A DNA stretch of 64,000 bases from Ruania zhangjianzhongii (GTDB taxonomy: Bacteria > Actinomycetota > Actinomycetes > Actinomycetales > Beutenbergiaceae), in NCBI RefSeq assembly GCF_008000995.1, contig NZ_CP042828.1, forward strand, positions 620,001 through 684,000, in the 5' to 3' direction. The translations under genes were made by a program, and so were the position numbers. Shown here in pieces: positions 41,269 through 50,195 of the stretch (position 1 is its first letter; every line of letters starts with the position of its first letter). The notes under the pieces were generated by a model, which ran no database searches, was not told the DNA's origin, and worked only from the letters and a program-made list of their open reading frames with translations.

Positions 41269-42624
41269 ATGAATCATCGATACCGAGGCCTTGACCGACG
41301 GAGGTTCCTGGCCTTGACCGGCACCGGCATGGGCGCGGCGATGCTCACCGCCTGTGGGGATGGGATTGGCACCGGCGGCGGCCAGGGCTCGGGAGGCTTC
41401 AGCCAGCCCGATGGCGATACTCCTGCCGAGTACGCCGGCCGCCAGCGGATCGTGCTGTGGTCCACCTTCGGCGAGGCCAAGGGTGCCCTGGTGGACGAGC
41501 TTGCCACGCAGTTCAACGAGTCCCAGGAAGACATCTACGTCGAGGTTCAGTTCCAGGGCAGCTACGGGGACAATCTCAAGAAGCTCACGGCGGCGATCCT
41601 GGCCCAGCAGGTCCCGGACCTCGCAGTCCTCAGCGGCGGATGGCGCAGCCTGTACCTCAGCGGTGCACTCGCACCTCTCGATGACTATTACGGCGACGAC
41701 TTCGCGCTCGAGGACTACAACGAGGGTTTGCTCGCCGAAGGTCAGGTCGATGGAACGACTTACTGGGTGCCGTTCGCCCGCAGCACACCGCTCTTCTACT
41801 ACAACAAGGACCTCTTCGCAGCGGCCGGGCTGCCCGACCGCGCACCGGAGACCTGGTCCGAACTGCGGGAGTGGGCGCCCACCTTCATGAGCGAGAGCGA
41901 GGAGGCAAAGCTGTACGGCGTCTCCATGCAGGACTCCGACTGGCAGTTCCGGGGCATGCTTTGGAACTTCGGCGCTTCGGTGGCTGATGGCTTCGCGCCG
42001 ACCCTCACCACCCCGGAAGCCATCGCTACCGGCGAGTACACCCGCGCTCTCATCCATGACGACGGCGCCGCCTCCACTCCGTCCAACATCGTCGCGGACT
42101 TCCAGAACGGCCTGGTCGCCGCGGCCTCGATGTCCACGGCGGCATTGGGCAATCTCTTCGGCCTCGTGGACTTCGAGATCGGTGCCGCCTTCATGCCCGG
42201 TGAGCTGGAGCGCGCTGTCCCGACCGGCGGCGGCGGTCTGTCGATCCCTGCCGGAGTGCCGGAGGAGCGGCGCGAGGCCGCGGTGAAATTCCTGAAGTTT
42301 CTCGCCGCACCGCCGCAGGCGGCACGGTGGTCCGTGGAGACGGGGTACATCCTGGCCTCCTCTGCCGCCGCGGAGGAGGAGGTTTATCAGGACCGATTGG
42401 CTGAGAGTCCGCTGTTTGGGCTGGCCGCGGAGCAACTCCAGTACGTACGGGCCGGCGATCCGCTACGCGCTTGGGTGCCCCAGGTCGGTAGTGCCCTGTT
42501 CGGCACGTTGCAGGAAATCTGGGGCGACGGTGCCGACCCGGCCGAACTGTTCGAACCCCTCAACGAGGAGTTGCAGTCAATGTCCGACGAGTTCCTGCTT
42601 GAGCACGGCGACACGTTCGGCTGA
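41269..42624 (+). CDS. Ugp-like ABC transporter substrate-binding lipoprotein
   Basis: 451 residues from ATG 41269, behind AGGAG. The signal peptide has a twin-arginine motif (LDRRRFLALTGTG) and a lipobox (MLTAC), so export may be by Tat before lipidation. The mature part is a family 1 solute-binding protein; QRIVLWSTFGEAKGALVDEL and VQFQGSYGDNLKKLTAAILA resemble UgpB. Its gene follows the permeases by 47 bases. The flanking phosphatases, DeoR regulator and PHO-box-like repeats suggest glycerol-3-phosphate, glycerophosphodiester or a phosphorylated sugar as substrate, an inference from context. Confidence 0.85.
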   Translation: MNHRYRGLDRRRFLALTGTGMGAAMLTACGDGIGTGGGQGSGGFSQPDGDTPAEYAGRQRIVLWSTFGEAKGALVDELATQFNESQEDIYVEVQFQGSYGDNLKKLTAAILAQQVPDLAVLSGGWRSLYLSGALAPLDDYYGDDFALEDYNEGLLAEGQVDGTTYWVPFARSTPLFYYNKDLFAAAGLPDRAPETWSELREWAPTFMSESEEAKLYGVSMQDSDWQFRGMLWNFGASVADGFAPTLTTPEAIATGEYTRALIHDDGAASTPSNIVADFQNGLVAAASMSTAALGNLFGLVDFEIGAAFMPGELERAVPTGGGGLSIPAGVPEERREAAVKFLKFLAAPPQAARWSVETGYILASSAAAEEEVYQDRLAESPLFGLAAEQLQYVRAGDPLRAWVPQVGSALFGTLQEIWGDGADPAELFEPLNEELQSMSDEFLLEHGDTFG

Positions 42625-42752
42625 GCCACGACAGGAGCGGGGAGTCGCACGTGCTGCGACTCCCCGCTCTTCGCATGTGCCGGTGGCGCTGCGCGCCGCA
42701 CTCCGGCTGCTCGCCTAGTGGCCCGGCGAACGCAGGTTGGGCGAGAGGCGCA

Positions 42753-44213
42753 TCACCAAGGGGCCACCCGCGGCGCATGCCGGTCCTCGTGCCGGACCTC
42801 GAGGTCGAGAGCCTCGGCAGACAACTGCAGGCGAAGATCCCGGTAGTCCGGATCGTCCCAGTGGTTGACGAGTTCGTCGGGGTCGGTAGTGAGATCGTAG
42901 AGCTCGCCGGTCTGCGGCACTCCGGCGTCGGGGTCACCGTGCCAGATGACGACCTTCGCTTCCTCCGTGCGATACATCGTGGTCATCGCTGGAGGATCGT
43001 AGGGGTAGCCGGAGTCGCGATACTCCGCCCAGGCATACCGGCGTCCGTTCCGCTCGCCACGCGTCACCGCGGTGAGGTCGAGCCCCTGGTCGCGCTCGTA
43101 GGCTTCCAGTCCTGCAGCGGCGCGGATCGTGCGCGCCACGTCATGGACACCGACGAAGTCCCTCACGCGGTGCCCGGCCGGGACGTGCTCGGGCCACGAC
43201 ACGATGAGCGGGACGCGCACCGCCGGGTCATACAGCATCGGCCCCTTGAGCAGCAGTGCGTGATCGCCGAGCATTTCGCCGTGGTCGCTGACAAATATGA
43301 CGAGCGTGTCTCGCTCCAGGCCCTGGCTGCGCAGTACGTCGAGTAGCTGCCCGATACCATCGTCGACCTGGCTGATCATCGCGTAGTAGGTCCGACGGAT
43401 CTCGTCGATCTGCTCCGAAGTGAAGTCCTGGAACGACGGCCCGTGACCGCGGTAGCTGGCTACCGAGGCATCCCTCTGGCGCGCCGGCTTGCTGGCCAGG
43501 TTCTCCACCCCTCCGACCGGTGGTGGTACCGAACCCGGTGGGTACTTCTCGAAATACTCCGGTGGGGCGGCGAACGGATGGTGTGGTGCGAAGTAGTTCG
43601 CGAGCAGGAAGAACGGCCGGTCGTCTGCATCCTCGAGAAATGCGCTGGTCCGCTCGGTGACCCAGGTGGTGTAGCTCGCCTGCGTCGGCATCTCGTCGAA
43701 CAGTGTGTTCGCGTGCGTGAAGTTTTCCAGCTCGGGGGTGACGACGTCGCCCATCGCCTCCGCCCACAGGTCCGGGTGCCGCTCTTGGAGCCACTGGTGG
43801 TAGGCGTTGTCGGGGGAGCCGTGGAACGGGTCGTGCGCCCATTCGTAGGTCTCGAAGCCGTCGTCGAGCCGCTCCTCGGTGCGGCCCTGGAACGCCGCCC
43901 CGAGGTGAAACTTGCCGACCAGGCCGCACCGGTAGCCGGCATCGGCGAGCTCGCGCGAGACCAAGCTGCGGGAATCGGGAAGCGTCACTCCGTTCGCCCA
44001 CAGCCCGTGCGAACTCGGGTACTCACCGGTGAGCATCGACGCACGGGTGGGGGAGCAGACCGGGTTCGGTGCGTAGCAGTGCTCGAAGACCGTTCCTCGC
44101 CGGGACAGCTCGAGGAGGTTCGGGGTGATCGCGACGCTGCCGGGGTGGGTACCGACAGCGTCGAACCGGTGCTGGTCGGTGCAGATGACGAGGATGTGAG
44201 GTCGGGCGCTCAT
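42753..44213 (-). CDS. Type I sulfatase
   Basis: 486 residues from ATG 44213. Hydrolyses sulfate esters. The N-terminal alkaline-phosphatase fold begins RPHILVICTDQHRFDAVG (metal-binding Asp). The sulfatase signature PVCSPTRASMLTGEYPSSHG has Cys 53 in CxPxR, which must be converted to formylglycine for activity; no formylglycine-generating enzyme is in the window. LVGKFHLGA and VIFVSDHGEMLGDH supply further metal and substrate ligands. No signal peptide is visible, so it acts in the cytoplasm on an imported substrate. It is last in an operon with two permeases and a binding protein, suggesting uptake and desulfation of a sulfated sugar or glycan fragment. Confidence 0.9.
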   Translation of the reverse strand: MSARPHILVICTDQHRFDAVGTHPGSVAITPNLLELSRRGTVFEHCYAPNPVCSPTRASMLTGEYPSSHGLWANGVTLPDSRSLVSRELADAGYRCGLVGKFHLGAAFQGRTEERLDDGFETYEWAHDPFHGSPDNAYHQWLQERHPDLWAEAMGDVVTPELENFTHANTLFDEMPTQASYTTWVTERTSAFLEDADDRPFFLLANYFAPHHPFAAPPEYFEKYPPGSVPPPVGGVENLASKPARQRDASVASYRGHGPSFQDFTSEQIDEIRRTYYAMISQVDDGIGQLLDVLRSQGLERDTLVIFVSDHGEMLGDHALLLKGPMLYDPAVRVPLIVSWPEHVPAGHRVRDFVGVHDVARTIRAAAGLEAYERDQGLDLTAVTRGERNGRRYAWAEYRDSGYPYDPPAMTTMYRTEEAKVVIWHGDPDAGVPQTGELYDLTTDPDELVNHWDDPDYRDLRLQLSAEALDLEVRHEDRHAPRVAPW

Positions 44214-44248
44214 CGTTGGTGGGTCCTCCTGGTGCAGGGGTTGTGGGT

Positions 44249-45082
44249 TCACTTGACGCTTCCCGCCGCTAGACCGCCGACCATGTACTTGCCGAAGATC
44301 GCGCCGAGCACGATGAGCGGCAAGGACAGCAGCACCACTCCGGCCATCACCTGGTTCCACTGCAACGTGTAGCTGCCCAGGAACTTCTGCAGCACCAGCG
44401 GGATCGTGGCCGACCGCGAACCGGTCAGCACCAGCGGGAAGAGGAAGTTGTTCCAGGCGAACAGGAACGTCATGATCGTGACCGACGCCAGGCCCGGGCG
44501 GGCGACCGGCAGCACGATCCGCAGCATGGTGCGCAGCGGGCTGGCGCCGTCGATGGCTGCTGCCTCGTCCAGTTCGCGCGGGATGCCGTCGATGAAGACC
44601 TTCAGCATGATCGTCGCCAGCGCGACGTTGAACGGTAGGTAGACCAGCAGCAGTGCCACGATCGTGTCGGAGAGGCCGATGCGGGTGAAGATCGCATAGG
44701 CCGGGATCGCCAGACCGATCGCCGGCAACGCCCGCGCGGCCAGTAGCCACATGCCCAGCACGCCCGAGGAGGACACGTGCGCGCGGCTGAGGGCGTACGC
44801 CGCTGGAGCGCAGATCACCAGCGCCAGTACGGCTGAGCCGACGCTCGACTGGAGGCTGTTCAGCACCGGACCCAGGAAGGACGAGTCTTCGAACAGAGAG
44901 ACGAAGTTGTCGAGTGTCGGGGTGAAGATCCACTGCGGCACGGGGTTGAGGCTGACACTCGCCGGCTGGAGCGACGTCAGCACCGCGTACAGCGTGGGCA
45001 ACGTGAACGCCACCAGCACGAGCGTGATGTAAACATAGGCCGCGGCCCGGGAGGCGATGTGCGGTCGGCTTGTCCGTGTCAT
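44249..45082 (-). CDS. Carbohydrate ABC transporter permease (MalG type)
   Basis: 277 residues. ATG 45082 overlaps the upstream stop by four bases and sits 7 bases after AGAAGG; ATG 45088 is too close to that site. Six membrane segments, EAA loop IPRELDEAAAIDGASPLRTM and C-terminus MVGGLAAGSVK. Pairs with the upstream MalF-type permease to import the substrate of the linked sulfatase. Confidence 0.88.
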   Translation of the reverse strand: MTRTSRPHIASRAAAYVYITLVLVAFTLPTLYAVLTSLQPASVSLNPVPQWIFTPTLDNFVSLFEDSSFLGPVLNSLQSSVGSAVLALVICAPAAYALSRAHVSSSGVLGMWLLAARALPAIGLAIPAYAIFTRIGLSDTIVALLLVYLPFNVALATIMLKVFIDGIPRELDEAAAIDGASPLRTMLRIVLPVARPGLASVTIMTFLFAWNNFLFPLVLTGSRSATIPLVLQKFLGSYTLQWNQVMAGVVLLSLPLIVLGAIFGKYMVGGLAAGSVK

Positions 45083-45969
45083 GCCCATGCCTTCTCTGCT
45101 CGCCGCTGGATGCGGGTGAAGACCGTGACGCACACCAGCGTGAAGATGACGACGAACACTGCGATCGCCGCGCCCTGCCCGAACTGCAACTGCCCGAAGA
45201 AGACCTGGAAGTTGTAGTAGGTGAGCAACTGTGTACTGGATCCAGGTCCACCGCGGGTGAGGACGTAGATCGTCGGAAACACCTGGATCGCGTCGATGAA
45301 CCGTAGGAGTGCGATCGCGATCACGGCTGGGCGGATGATGGGCATCACCAGGCTCCAGGCGGTGCGCACCCAGCCTGCGCCGTCGAGCTGGGCAGCTTCG
45401 AGCACCTCTTCGGGGACGCTCTTGAGCGCCGCCAGGGTGAGCAGGATGACGAACGGGGTGTACTGCCAGACGTCGATGCCGATGATCACCGCCATCGCCG
45501 AGCTGGGCTGGGTCAGCCACTCCTGGTGGATACCGACGAGGCCGAGGTAGTACGACAACATCCCGATATCGCCCTGCAGGATGTACTTGAACACCAGCGC
45601 CACGGCGATCGGCGGCAGCACCGCCGGCCACAGCAGCACCACACGGAGCGCATTCCGGTTCGGCAAGAACTGGTCGAGCACCAGTGCGGTGAACACGCCG
45701 AGGCCAAGCTCCAACGCGAGGGCCCCCACCAGGAACACGATCGCCAACCACAGCGCCGCCCACACGTCCCCCCTCTCCAGCACCGCCTGGATGTTCCCGG
45801 TTCCGAAGGGGCTCTGCGGTACCAAGCTGGCGTCCGAACTACCGAGCGCGAGAGCGAGCGCATAGGCGATCGGAAGCAACGTCGTCGCCGTGAGTACCGC
45901 GAGCAACGGGGCCGTGAAACCCCATTGCCAGCCTCGTAGCCGGCCGTCGACCTGGTTCCTCGAGGTCAC
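45079..45969 (-). CDS. Carbohydrate ABC transporter permease (MalF type)
   Basis: 296 residues from GTG 45969. Six membrane segments and the EAA loop VPEEVLEAAQLDGAGWVRTA. TRGGPGSSTQLLTYYNFQVFF is typical of MalF/UgpA-type permeases. It lies 85 bases after the binding-protein gene, in the order binding protein, permease, permease, sulfatase. Confidence 0.88.
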   Translation of the reverse strand: MTSRNQVDGRLRGWQWGFTAPLLAVLTATTLLPIAYALALALGSSDASLVPQSPFGTGNIQAVLERGDVWAALWLAIVFLVGALALELGLGVFTALVLDQFLPNRNALRVVLLWPAVLPPIAVALVFKYILQGDIGMLSYYLGLVGIHQEWLTQPSSAMAVIIGIDVWQYTPFVILLTLAALKSVPEEVLEAAQLDGAGWVRTAWSLVMPIIRPAVIAIALLRFIDAIQVFPTIYVLTRGGPGSSTQLLTYYNFQVFFGQLQFGQGAAIAVFVVIFTLVCVTVFTRIQRRAEKAWA

Positions 45970-46054
45970 GAGCGCGAGCCGCCTCTCCCTGTCGTTGGTA
46001 GTGCTGTCCGGGCTCGCCGGCCCCGCACCGATCCGATGCGTGGCCGGCGGCTGG

Positions 46055-47464
46055 TTACTCGAGGTAGGTGGCCGCGGTACTCAACGCTTCTTCGACCGAG
46101 ACCTGGCCAGTCACGGCCTTGCTCAGCTCCTCGGCGATCTGCTGGCCGACCGTTGCCCAGTCGGTGGTCGCGGGCAGATAGTTCGGATCGCCCTCGAAGG
46201 GGGAGACCCCGCCGTCATTGGCGATCTCCATCGTGCCGATGACGGAAGGGACGAAGTTGTTGAAGCCGTACTTCTCCTCGTACTCGGGAGAGGAATAGAC
46301 GTCGGCCAACGGCGGTGCACCGAAGTTCGCGTCGGTCTGGGTAGCCGCCGTCAGCGTCTGTGCCAGGGTGGCCCACTGGGTGAACAACCACGCCGCGTCG
46401 GTCGCACCGCTGTTCGCCGCGATCGTCCAGCCGTGCGTGTTGTACGGGACGAACGACCCGGCGGGCCCGGAGGGCAAGGTGAAGGCGTCGATGTCGCCAG
46501 CCACCTGCGAGGAGTCGGGGTTGTCGAAGGTGCCGCCGAAGACCGCACCCTCCTGGACGATCGCAACGCGCCCGGTCGCGAAGGCGCGCGTGACGTCGTC
46601 GACACTCCAGTTGGTCGCGCCCGAGGGCGCGTAGTTCTGGACCAGATCGGTGTAGGTGGTCAGCGACTCGATCGCCTCGGGAGAATCCAGTGCCGAGCCG
46701 GAGTAGCTGCCGTCGTCATACTCGGCGTAGTAGGAGCCGCCATTGGCGTACAGCCACGCCGACCAGACGAAAAGGAGCTGCGACGGGCTGGGTGCGGTGC
46801 GCAGCGCAATGCCGGCGACGTCGTCGCTGTGGATCTCCTGCACGACGTCGACGAGCTCGTCGTACGTTGTCGGTACCTCCTCGATGCCGTGTTCTTCGAA
46901 CACATCGGTGCGGTAGTAGAACATCTGCGTACCAATGAACATCGGTACGCCGTAGACCTCTTCGTCGCGGGCGAGGAGCGACGTCGTCCCCTCACCGAAC
47001 GCTTCAAGACTCCAGCCGGGAACGATGCTCTCGGTGTCCTGGGCCAGCGGACCGATCGGCTCCAGCCAGCCCCGGTCGACATAGGTAGGGATGAAGCCGG
47101 ACGGCGTCTGCAGCACATCGAAGCCGCCGTCACCGGAACCGAGCGCGACGGCAGCCCGGTTCTCCGTCGACTGCTCGTCCAGGATGGTCCAGTCGACAGT
47201 GATGCCGGTGAGCTCGGTGAACTGTCCGCTGATCTGCTGGATCGCGTCGGCCTGGGGTGAGCTCTGTGCCAGCACACTGATGCTGTCGACGCCGAGTTCC
47301 TCACCTCGTGCGCTGAGGAAGTCCTCGGCCGAAACATCGAGGTCCGCGGCATCGTCGGTAGTGGTGCTACCCGTGCCACCGCCGGCACCGCACGCGGTGA
47401 TCAGCAGTGGTGCGGCGATGGCCAGGGCTCCGAGGCCGGCCATCTTGGTGGACGTCTTTCGCAT
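46055..47464 (-). CDS. Sugar ABC transporter substrate-binding lipoprotein
   Basis: 469 residues from ATG 47464, 6 bases after AGGAGG. Lipoprotein signal MRKTSTKMAGLGALAIAAPL ends in the lipobox LITAC. Family 1 solute-binding fold: SSPQADAIQQISGQFTELTG, VPMFIGTQMFYYRTDVFEEH, and a C-terminal helical region ending AATYLE. First gene of the importer-sulfatase operon, divergent from the SorC regulator, with an operator-like repeat in the gap. Confidence 0.88.
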   Translation of the reverse strand: MRKTSTKMAGLGALAIAAPLLITACGAGGGTGSTTTDDAADLDVSAEDFLSARGEELGVDSISVLAQSSPQADAIQQISGQFTELTGITVDWTILDEQSTENRAAVALGSGDGGFDVLQTPSGFIPTYVDRGWLEPIGPLAQDTESIVPGWSLEAFGEGTTSLLARDEEVYGVPMFIGTQMFYYRTDVFEEHGIEEVPTTYDELVDVVQEIHSDDVAGIALRTAPSPSQLLFVWSAWLYANGGSYYAEYDDGSYSGSALDSPEAIESLTTYTDLVQNYAPSGATNWSVDDVTRAFATGRVAIVQEGAVFGGTFDNPDSSQVAGDIDAFTLPSGPAGSFVPYNTHGWTIAANSGATDAAWLFTQWATLAQTLTAATQTDANFGAPPLADVYSSPEYEEKYGFNNFVPSVIGTMEIANDGGVSPFEGDPNYLPATTDWATVGQQIAEELSKAVTGQVSVEEALSTAATYLE

Positions 47465-47545
47465 CACGAACCTCCTTGTTCGATCGCCGGGTCCGAGCGC
47501 CCGGGCTCGAGACCCAGTCAAGACAATCCCCTGCTCCGATTCAAG

Positions 47546-47570
47546 CATCTGAGCGAAAATTGCTCGGATG
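47546..47570. promoter_or_regulatory. Operator-like inverted repeat at the SorC regulator start
   Basis: CATCTGAGC (47546-47554) and GCTCGGATG (47562-47570) are complementary with one mismatch around GAAAATT. The right arm includes the ATG at 47568. Binding by the SorC protein would affect both divergent transcripts. Confidence 0.6.
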
Positions 47571-48524
47571 AGCGATACTGGAGTGATGGAAGACGTTCGC
47601 GAGCTAGCCCTGATGGCGCACATCGCCCGCCGCTTCTACTTCGCCGGCCGAACCAAGAGCGAGATCGCCGACGAGCTCTTTCTGAGTCGGTTCAAGGTGG
47701 CGCGGCTTCTCGACGCGGCCCACCGCGCGGGGATCGTGGAGATCACCATCAATGTGCCCGGTGACTCGAACGCCGACGTCGCCCGCGAGCTCGAGGAGGC
47801 GTGCAACCTGAGGCGCGCAGTGGTCATCGACGATCCCGAAGGAGACGAGAACACGCTCCTGGCTCTCCTCGGTGAGGCTGCCATCGCCACGCTCAGCGAC
47901 GTCGTCAGAGAAGGCGACCGGGTGGGGATCGCCTCGACTCGCACGATGCTCGCGATCCATGAAGCTCCCCGGGTGGCGTTGCCGCGGTGTACATTCCTCC
48001 AGCTCACTGGTGAGATCCCGCGCGACGACGCTGCCAATGTGATGGGTGTCATCCGGATCCTCACCCGTCGCGCTGCCGGAAACGCGAAGGTCTTCTACGC
48101 GCCGATGATCGCGGGGGACGAGGGAGCCTGGCGCAGCTACATGTCGCTGCCTGAGGTGCGCGCGGCGTTCGCCGAGTTCGCGAGGCTGGACGTTGCCGTG
48201 ACCGGTGTCGGCGCATGGGCCCCCGGGCTGTCGATCATCCACGACCACCTCAGCCCCGCGGTGCGGGACGAGGCGGCGGCGGCCGGCGCAGTGGCGGAGG
48301 TGGCGGGGATCCCGATCGATGCTCAGGGCCGCACGGTCCAGGGTGCAGCTCGGCGTCGGGTCGTCGCACCCGACGTCGAAGTCCTGATGCGCGCCCGGGA
48401 GCGCATCGGCGTCGTTTTTGATTCTGCCCGCGCGGGTGGCTTGCGGGTAGCGGCGCACGCCGGCGTCATCACGACGGTCGTCACCCAGCGCTCGAACGCC
48501 GAGGCCTTGCTGTCACGCTGTTGA
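47568..48524 (+). CDS. SorC/DeoR-type sugar-binding transcriptional regulator
   Basis: 318 residues from ATG 47568; ATG 47586 (MEDVREL) is an alternative if the operator lies wholly upstream. The N-terminal helix-turn-helix is AHIARRFYFAGRTKSEIADE with LFLSRFKVARLLDAAHRAGI, the SorC-type pattern. The C-terminal sugar-binding domain begins ACNLRRAVVIDDPEG and has DRVGIASTRTMLAIHEA, an effector phosphosugar-binding loop, and GVGAWAPG. It probably responds to a phosphorylated sugar from the adjacent importer-sulfatase operon. Confidence 0.88.
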   Translation: MSDTGVMEDVRELALMAHIARRFYFAGRTKSEIADELFLSRFKVARLLDAAHRAGIVEITINVPGDSNADVARELEEACNLRRAVVIDDPEGDENTLLALLGEAAIATLSDVVREGDRVGIASTRTMLAIHEAPRVALPRCTFLQLTGEIPRDDAANVMGVIRILTRRAAGNAKVFYAPMIAGDEGAWRSYMSLPEVRAAFAEFARLDVAVTGVGAWAPGLSIIHDHLSPAVRDEAAAAGAVAEVAGIPIDAQGRTVQGAARRRVVAPDVEVLMRARERIGVVFDSARAGGLRVAAHAGVITTVVTQRSNAEALLSRC

Positions 48525-48678
48525 CGGCCCGAGGCGCCGGGGCATCGGTGCAGGGCTCGTGCTGACACTGCTCCGGTCGGACGGGTGACCGGTGGCGCTC
48601 GCCGGCTCCATCGTGACCAGCGGACTGCAAGCCGGGTCCCACTTCGGGTTGCGGCAGTGACGCTGCCCGCCCACCTGG

Positions 48679-49557
48679 TCAGCGCCCGATCGCCGCCATC
48701 GCCGCCCGGAGCCACGGCTCCACCAGCACCAGAGTGGGCACGGCGAGCACCGCGACGGCGGAGAGGTAGGCGCCGGCGCCGGCCAGCTGTCCGTGGGCCG
48801 GGTGACCCGCCTGGAGCCGGGCTCGGCGAACCTGGATGGCGTCGCTCTCGGCCGTACTGCCCAGCTTGGCCAGAGCGGAACTGAGCGTCTGGGGATCCAC
48901 TCGCGCCGCCGCGGCGTCGTCGGCAAGCATCTCCAGCAACCGGTGCACGGCATCGAGGGCCGCGCGGCTGCGCGCGAACCGAGGGAACGAGACGTGCAGA
49001 GCTGTGAAGGCCTCAAGCACCAGATCGTGTCGTGCGCGCAGGTGCGCGCGTTCGTGCTCGATCACCGCATCGATCTCGGCAGCGTCCAGGAGGGCCAGTG
49101 CGGCGTCGGTGACCACCACCTTCTGGCTCCGCCCGGGGATGCAGTAGGCCATCGGCACCGGCCCGGTGAGCACATGCATGCGCAGGTCGTCAGGATCAGC
49201 AGTATCGAGCAGGTGCAACAGCTCGGCATGGCGGGCGCGCCGCCGCCGGGTGCGCAGTCCGAGCCGGATCGTCACCCAGACCAGGCGGACCACGATCACC
49301 CCGGCCAGCACGGCCGCCAACCCAGCGGCGAGCAGGAGGCCGGCGCCGAACTCCACTGAACCGGTCCAGGCGCGTAGCGCTTCTTCCGGGGCGGCCAGTG
49401 CCGCCCCGACGGCAGCGAGCACGGCAGCGAGGGCGAGCGCCTGCCAGAGCACCACCCCCGCTCGCGGAGCGCGTTCCACCCACGCCGATCGGGCCAGCGC
49501 GCTCGGTGCCGGCCAGGCCAGCAGTACGGCCAGCACTGCCAGCGCGATGCCGGTCAT
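48679..49557 (-). CDS. M56 family (BlaR1/MecR1-like) membrane metallopeptidase
   Basis: 292 residues from ATG 49557. Hydrophobic segments at the N-terminus (about 1-100) and one at the C-terminus flank a cytoplasmic zinc-protease domain with VIEHERAHLRARHD, the HExxH motif, followed by LADDAAAARVD, a downstream acidic zinc ligand. There is no C-terminal penicillin-binding sensor as in BlaR1, so the signal sensed is unknown. It lies 161 bases downstream of the BlaI-type repressor on the same strand; M56 proteases cleave such repressors, so the pair should form a signalling module. Confidence 0.87.
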   Translation of the reverse strand: MTGIALAVLAVLLAWPAPSALARSAWVERAPRAGVVLWQALALAAVLAAVGAALAAPEEALRAWTGSVEFGAGLLLAAGLAAVLAGVIVVRLVWVTIRLGLRTRRRRARHAELLHLLDTADPDDLRMHVLTGPVPMAYCIPGRSQKVVVTDAALALLDAAEIDAVIEHERAHLRARHDLVLEAFTALHVSFPRFARSRAALDAVHRLLEMLADDAAAARVDPQTLSSALAKLGSTAESDAIQVRRARLQAGHPAHGQLAGAGAYLSAVAVLAVPTLVLVEPWLRAAMAAIGR

Positions 49558-49718
49558 GACGCCCCCGGGTTGCCGCCGCGCACCCGGGCGCTGTCGCCGC
49601 CCCGGGTGCTGTCGCCCCGGGTGCTGCGATCGCCCCGCGCGCTCCAGCCCTCCGGGGCGTTGCCGCCGCCACGCGCGCTGCCACCCGGTGCAGGGGCGCG
49701 CCGGCCGGCGCTCCAGCG

Positions 49719-50078
49719 TCAGTCCGTGCCATCCAGTGCCGCCCGGATCGCCGCTGCTTCGCCGGGGCTGACCCGGCCCACGAAGTGCTGCAGGGCGGCC
49801 ACCCGGGCCGCCGGGTCGGTGGTGTCTTGGAGTGCATCGAGCATGAGCTCCGCGGTGAGCTGCTCGCGGGTAGATCTCGGGGAGTACTGAAAGGCTCGCC
49901 CATCGCGCCGCTGGCTGACCATGTCCTTCTTCGCCAGCCGATCCAGCACGGTCATCACCGTGGTGTAGGCGAGCGGGCGGGTCGCCGTGAGCGTCTCATG
50001 GACCTCACGCACGGTCTGCGGGCGCCCGGCGTCCCACAGCTGCGCCATCACCGCGCTCTCCAGCTCACCCATCGCCAT
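49719..50078 (-). CDS. BlaI/MecI/CopY family transcriptional repressor
   Basis: 119 residues from ATG 50078. A winged-helix repressor: LESAVMAQLWDAGRPQTVRE, VHETLTATRPLAYTTVMTVL, DRLAKKDMVSQRRDGRAFQY, and a C-terminal dimerization helix cleaved by M56 proteases in characterized systems. Its start is 9 bases from the first of four GTACTAC repeats, so it should regulate itself. The same repeats precede cydA, which suggests the repressor governs cytochrome bd. No good ribosome-binding site precedes the ATG. Confidence 0.9.
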   Translation of the reverse strand: MAMGELESAVMAQLWDAGRPQTVREVHETLTATRPLAYTTVMTVLDRLAKKDMVSQRRDGRAFQYSPRSTREQLTAELMLDALQDTTDPAARVAALQHFVGRVSPGEAAAIRAALDGTD

Positions 50079-50087
50079 GACGCCAGG

Positions 50088-50140
50088 GTACTACGCCAAC
50101 AGGTAGTACTACGGGAAAAGTACTACACAACAAGTACTAC
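50088..50140. promoter_or_regulatory. Four GTACTAC repeats between blaI and cydA
   Basis: GTACTAC starts at 50088, 50106, 50120 and 50134; the second is part of the palindrome GTAGTACTAC (50103-50112). TACTAC-type half-sites resemble those bound by BlaI/MecI repressors. They fill the divergent promoter region of blaI and cydA. Confidence 0.75.
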
Positions 50141-50195
50141 GATGTGTAATAGTTGCCGAGGCGTCACCGACAGGCGTCAGAGGAGGAAGCAGGCG

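Noticed and set aside
42753-45251. A single 832-codon frame that would fuse a permease-antisense region to the sulfatase
   Set aside because: Only the part from 44213 onward is sulfatase; upstream of that the frame is out of phase with a permease gene on the same strand.
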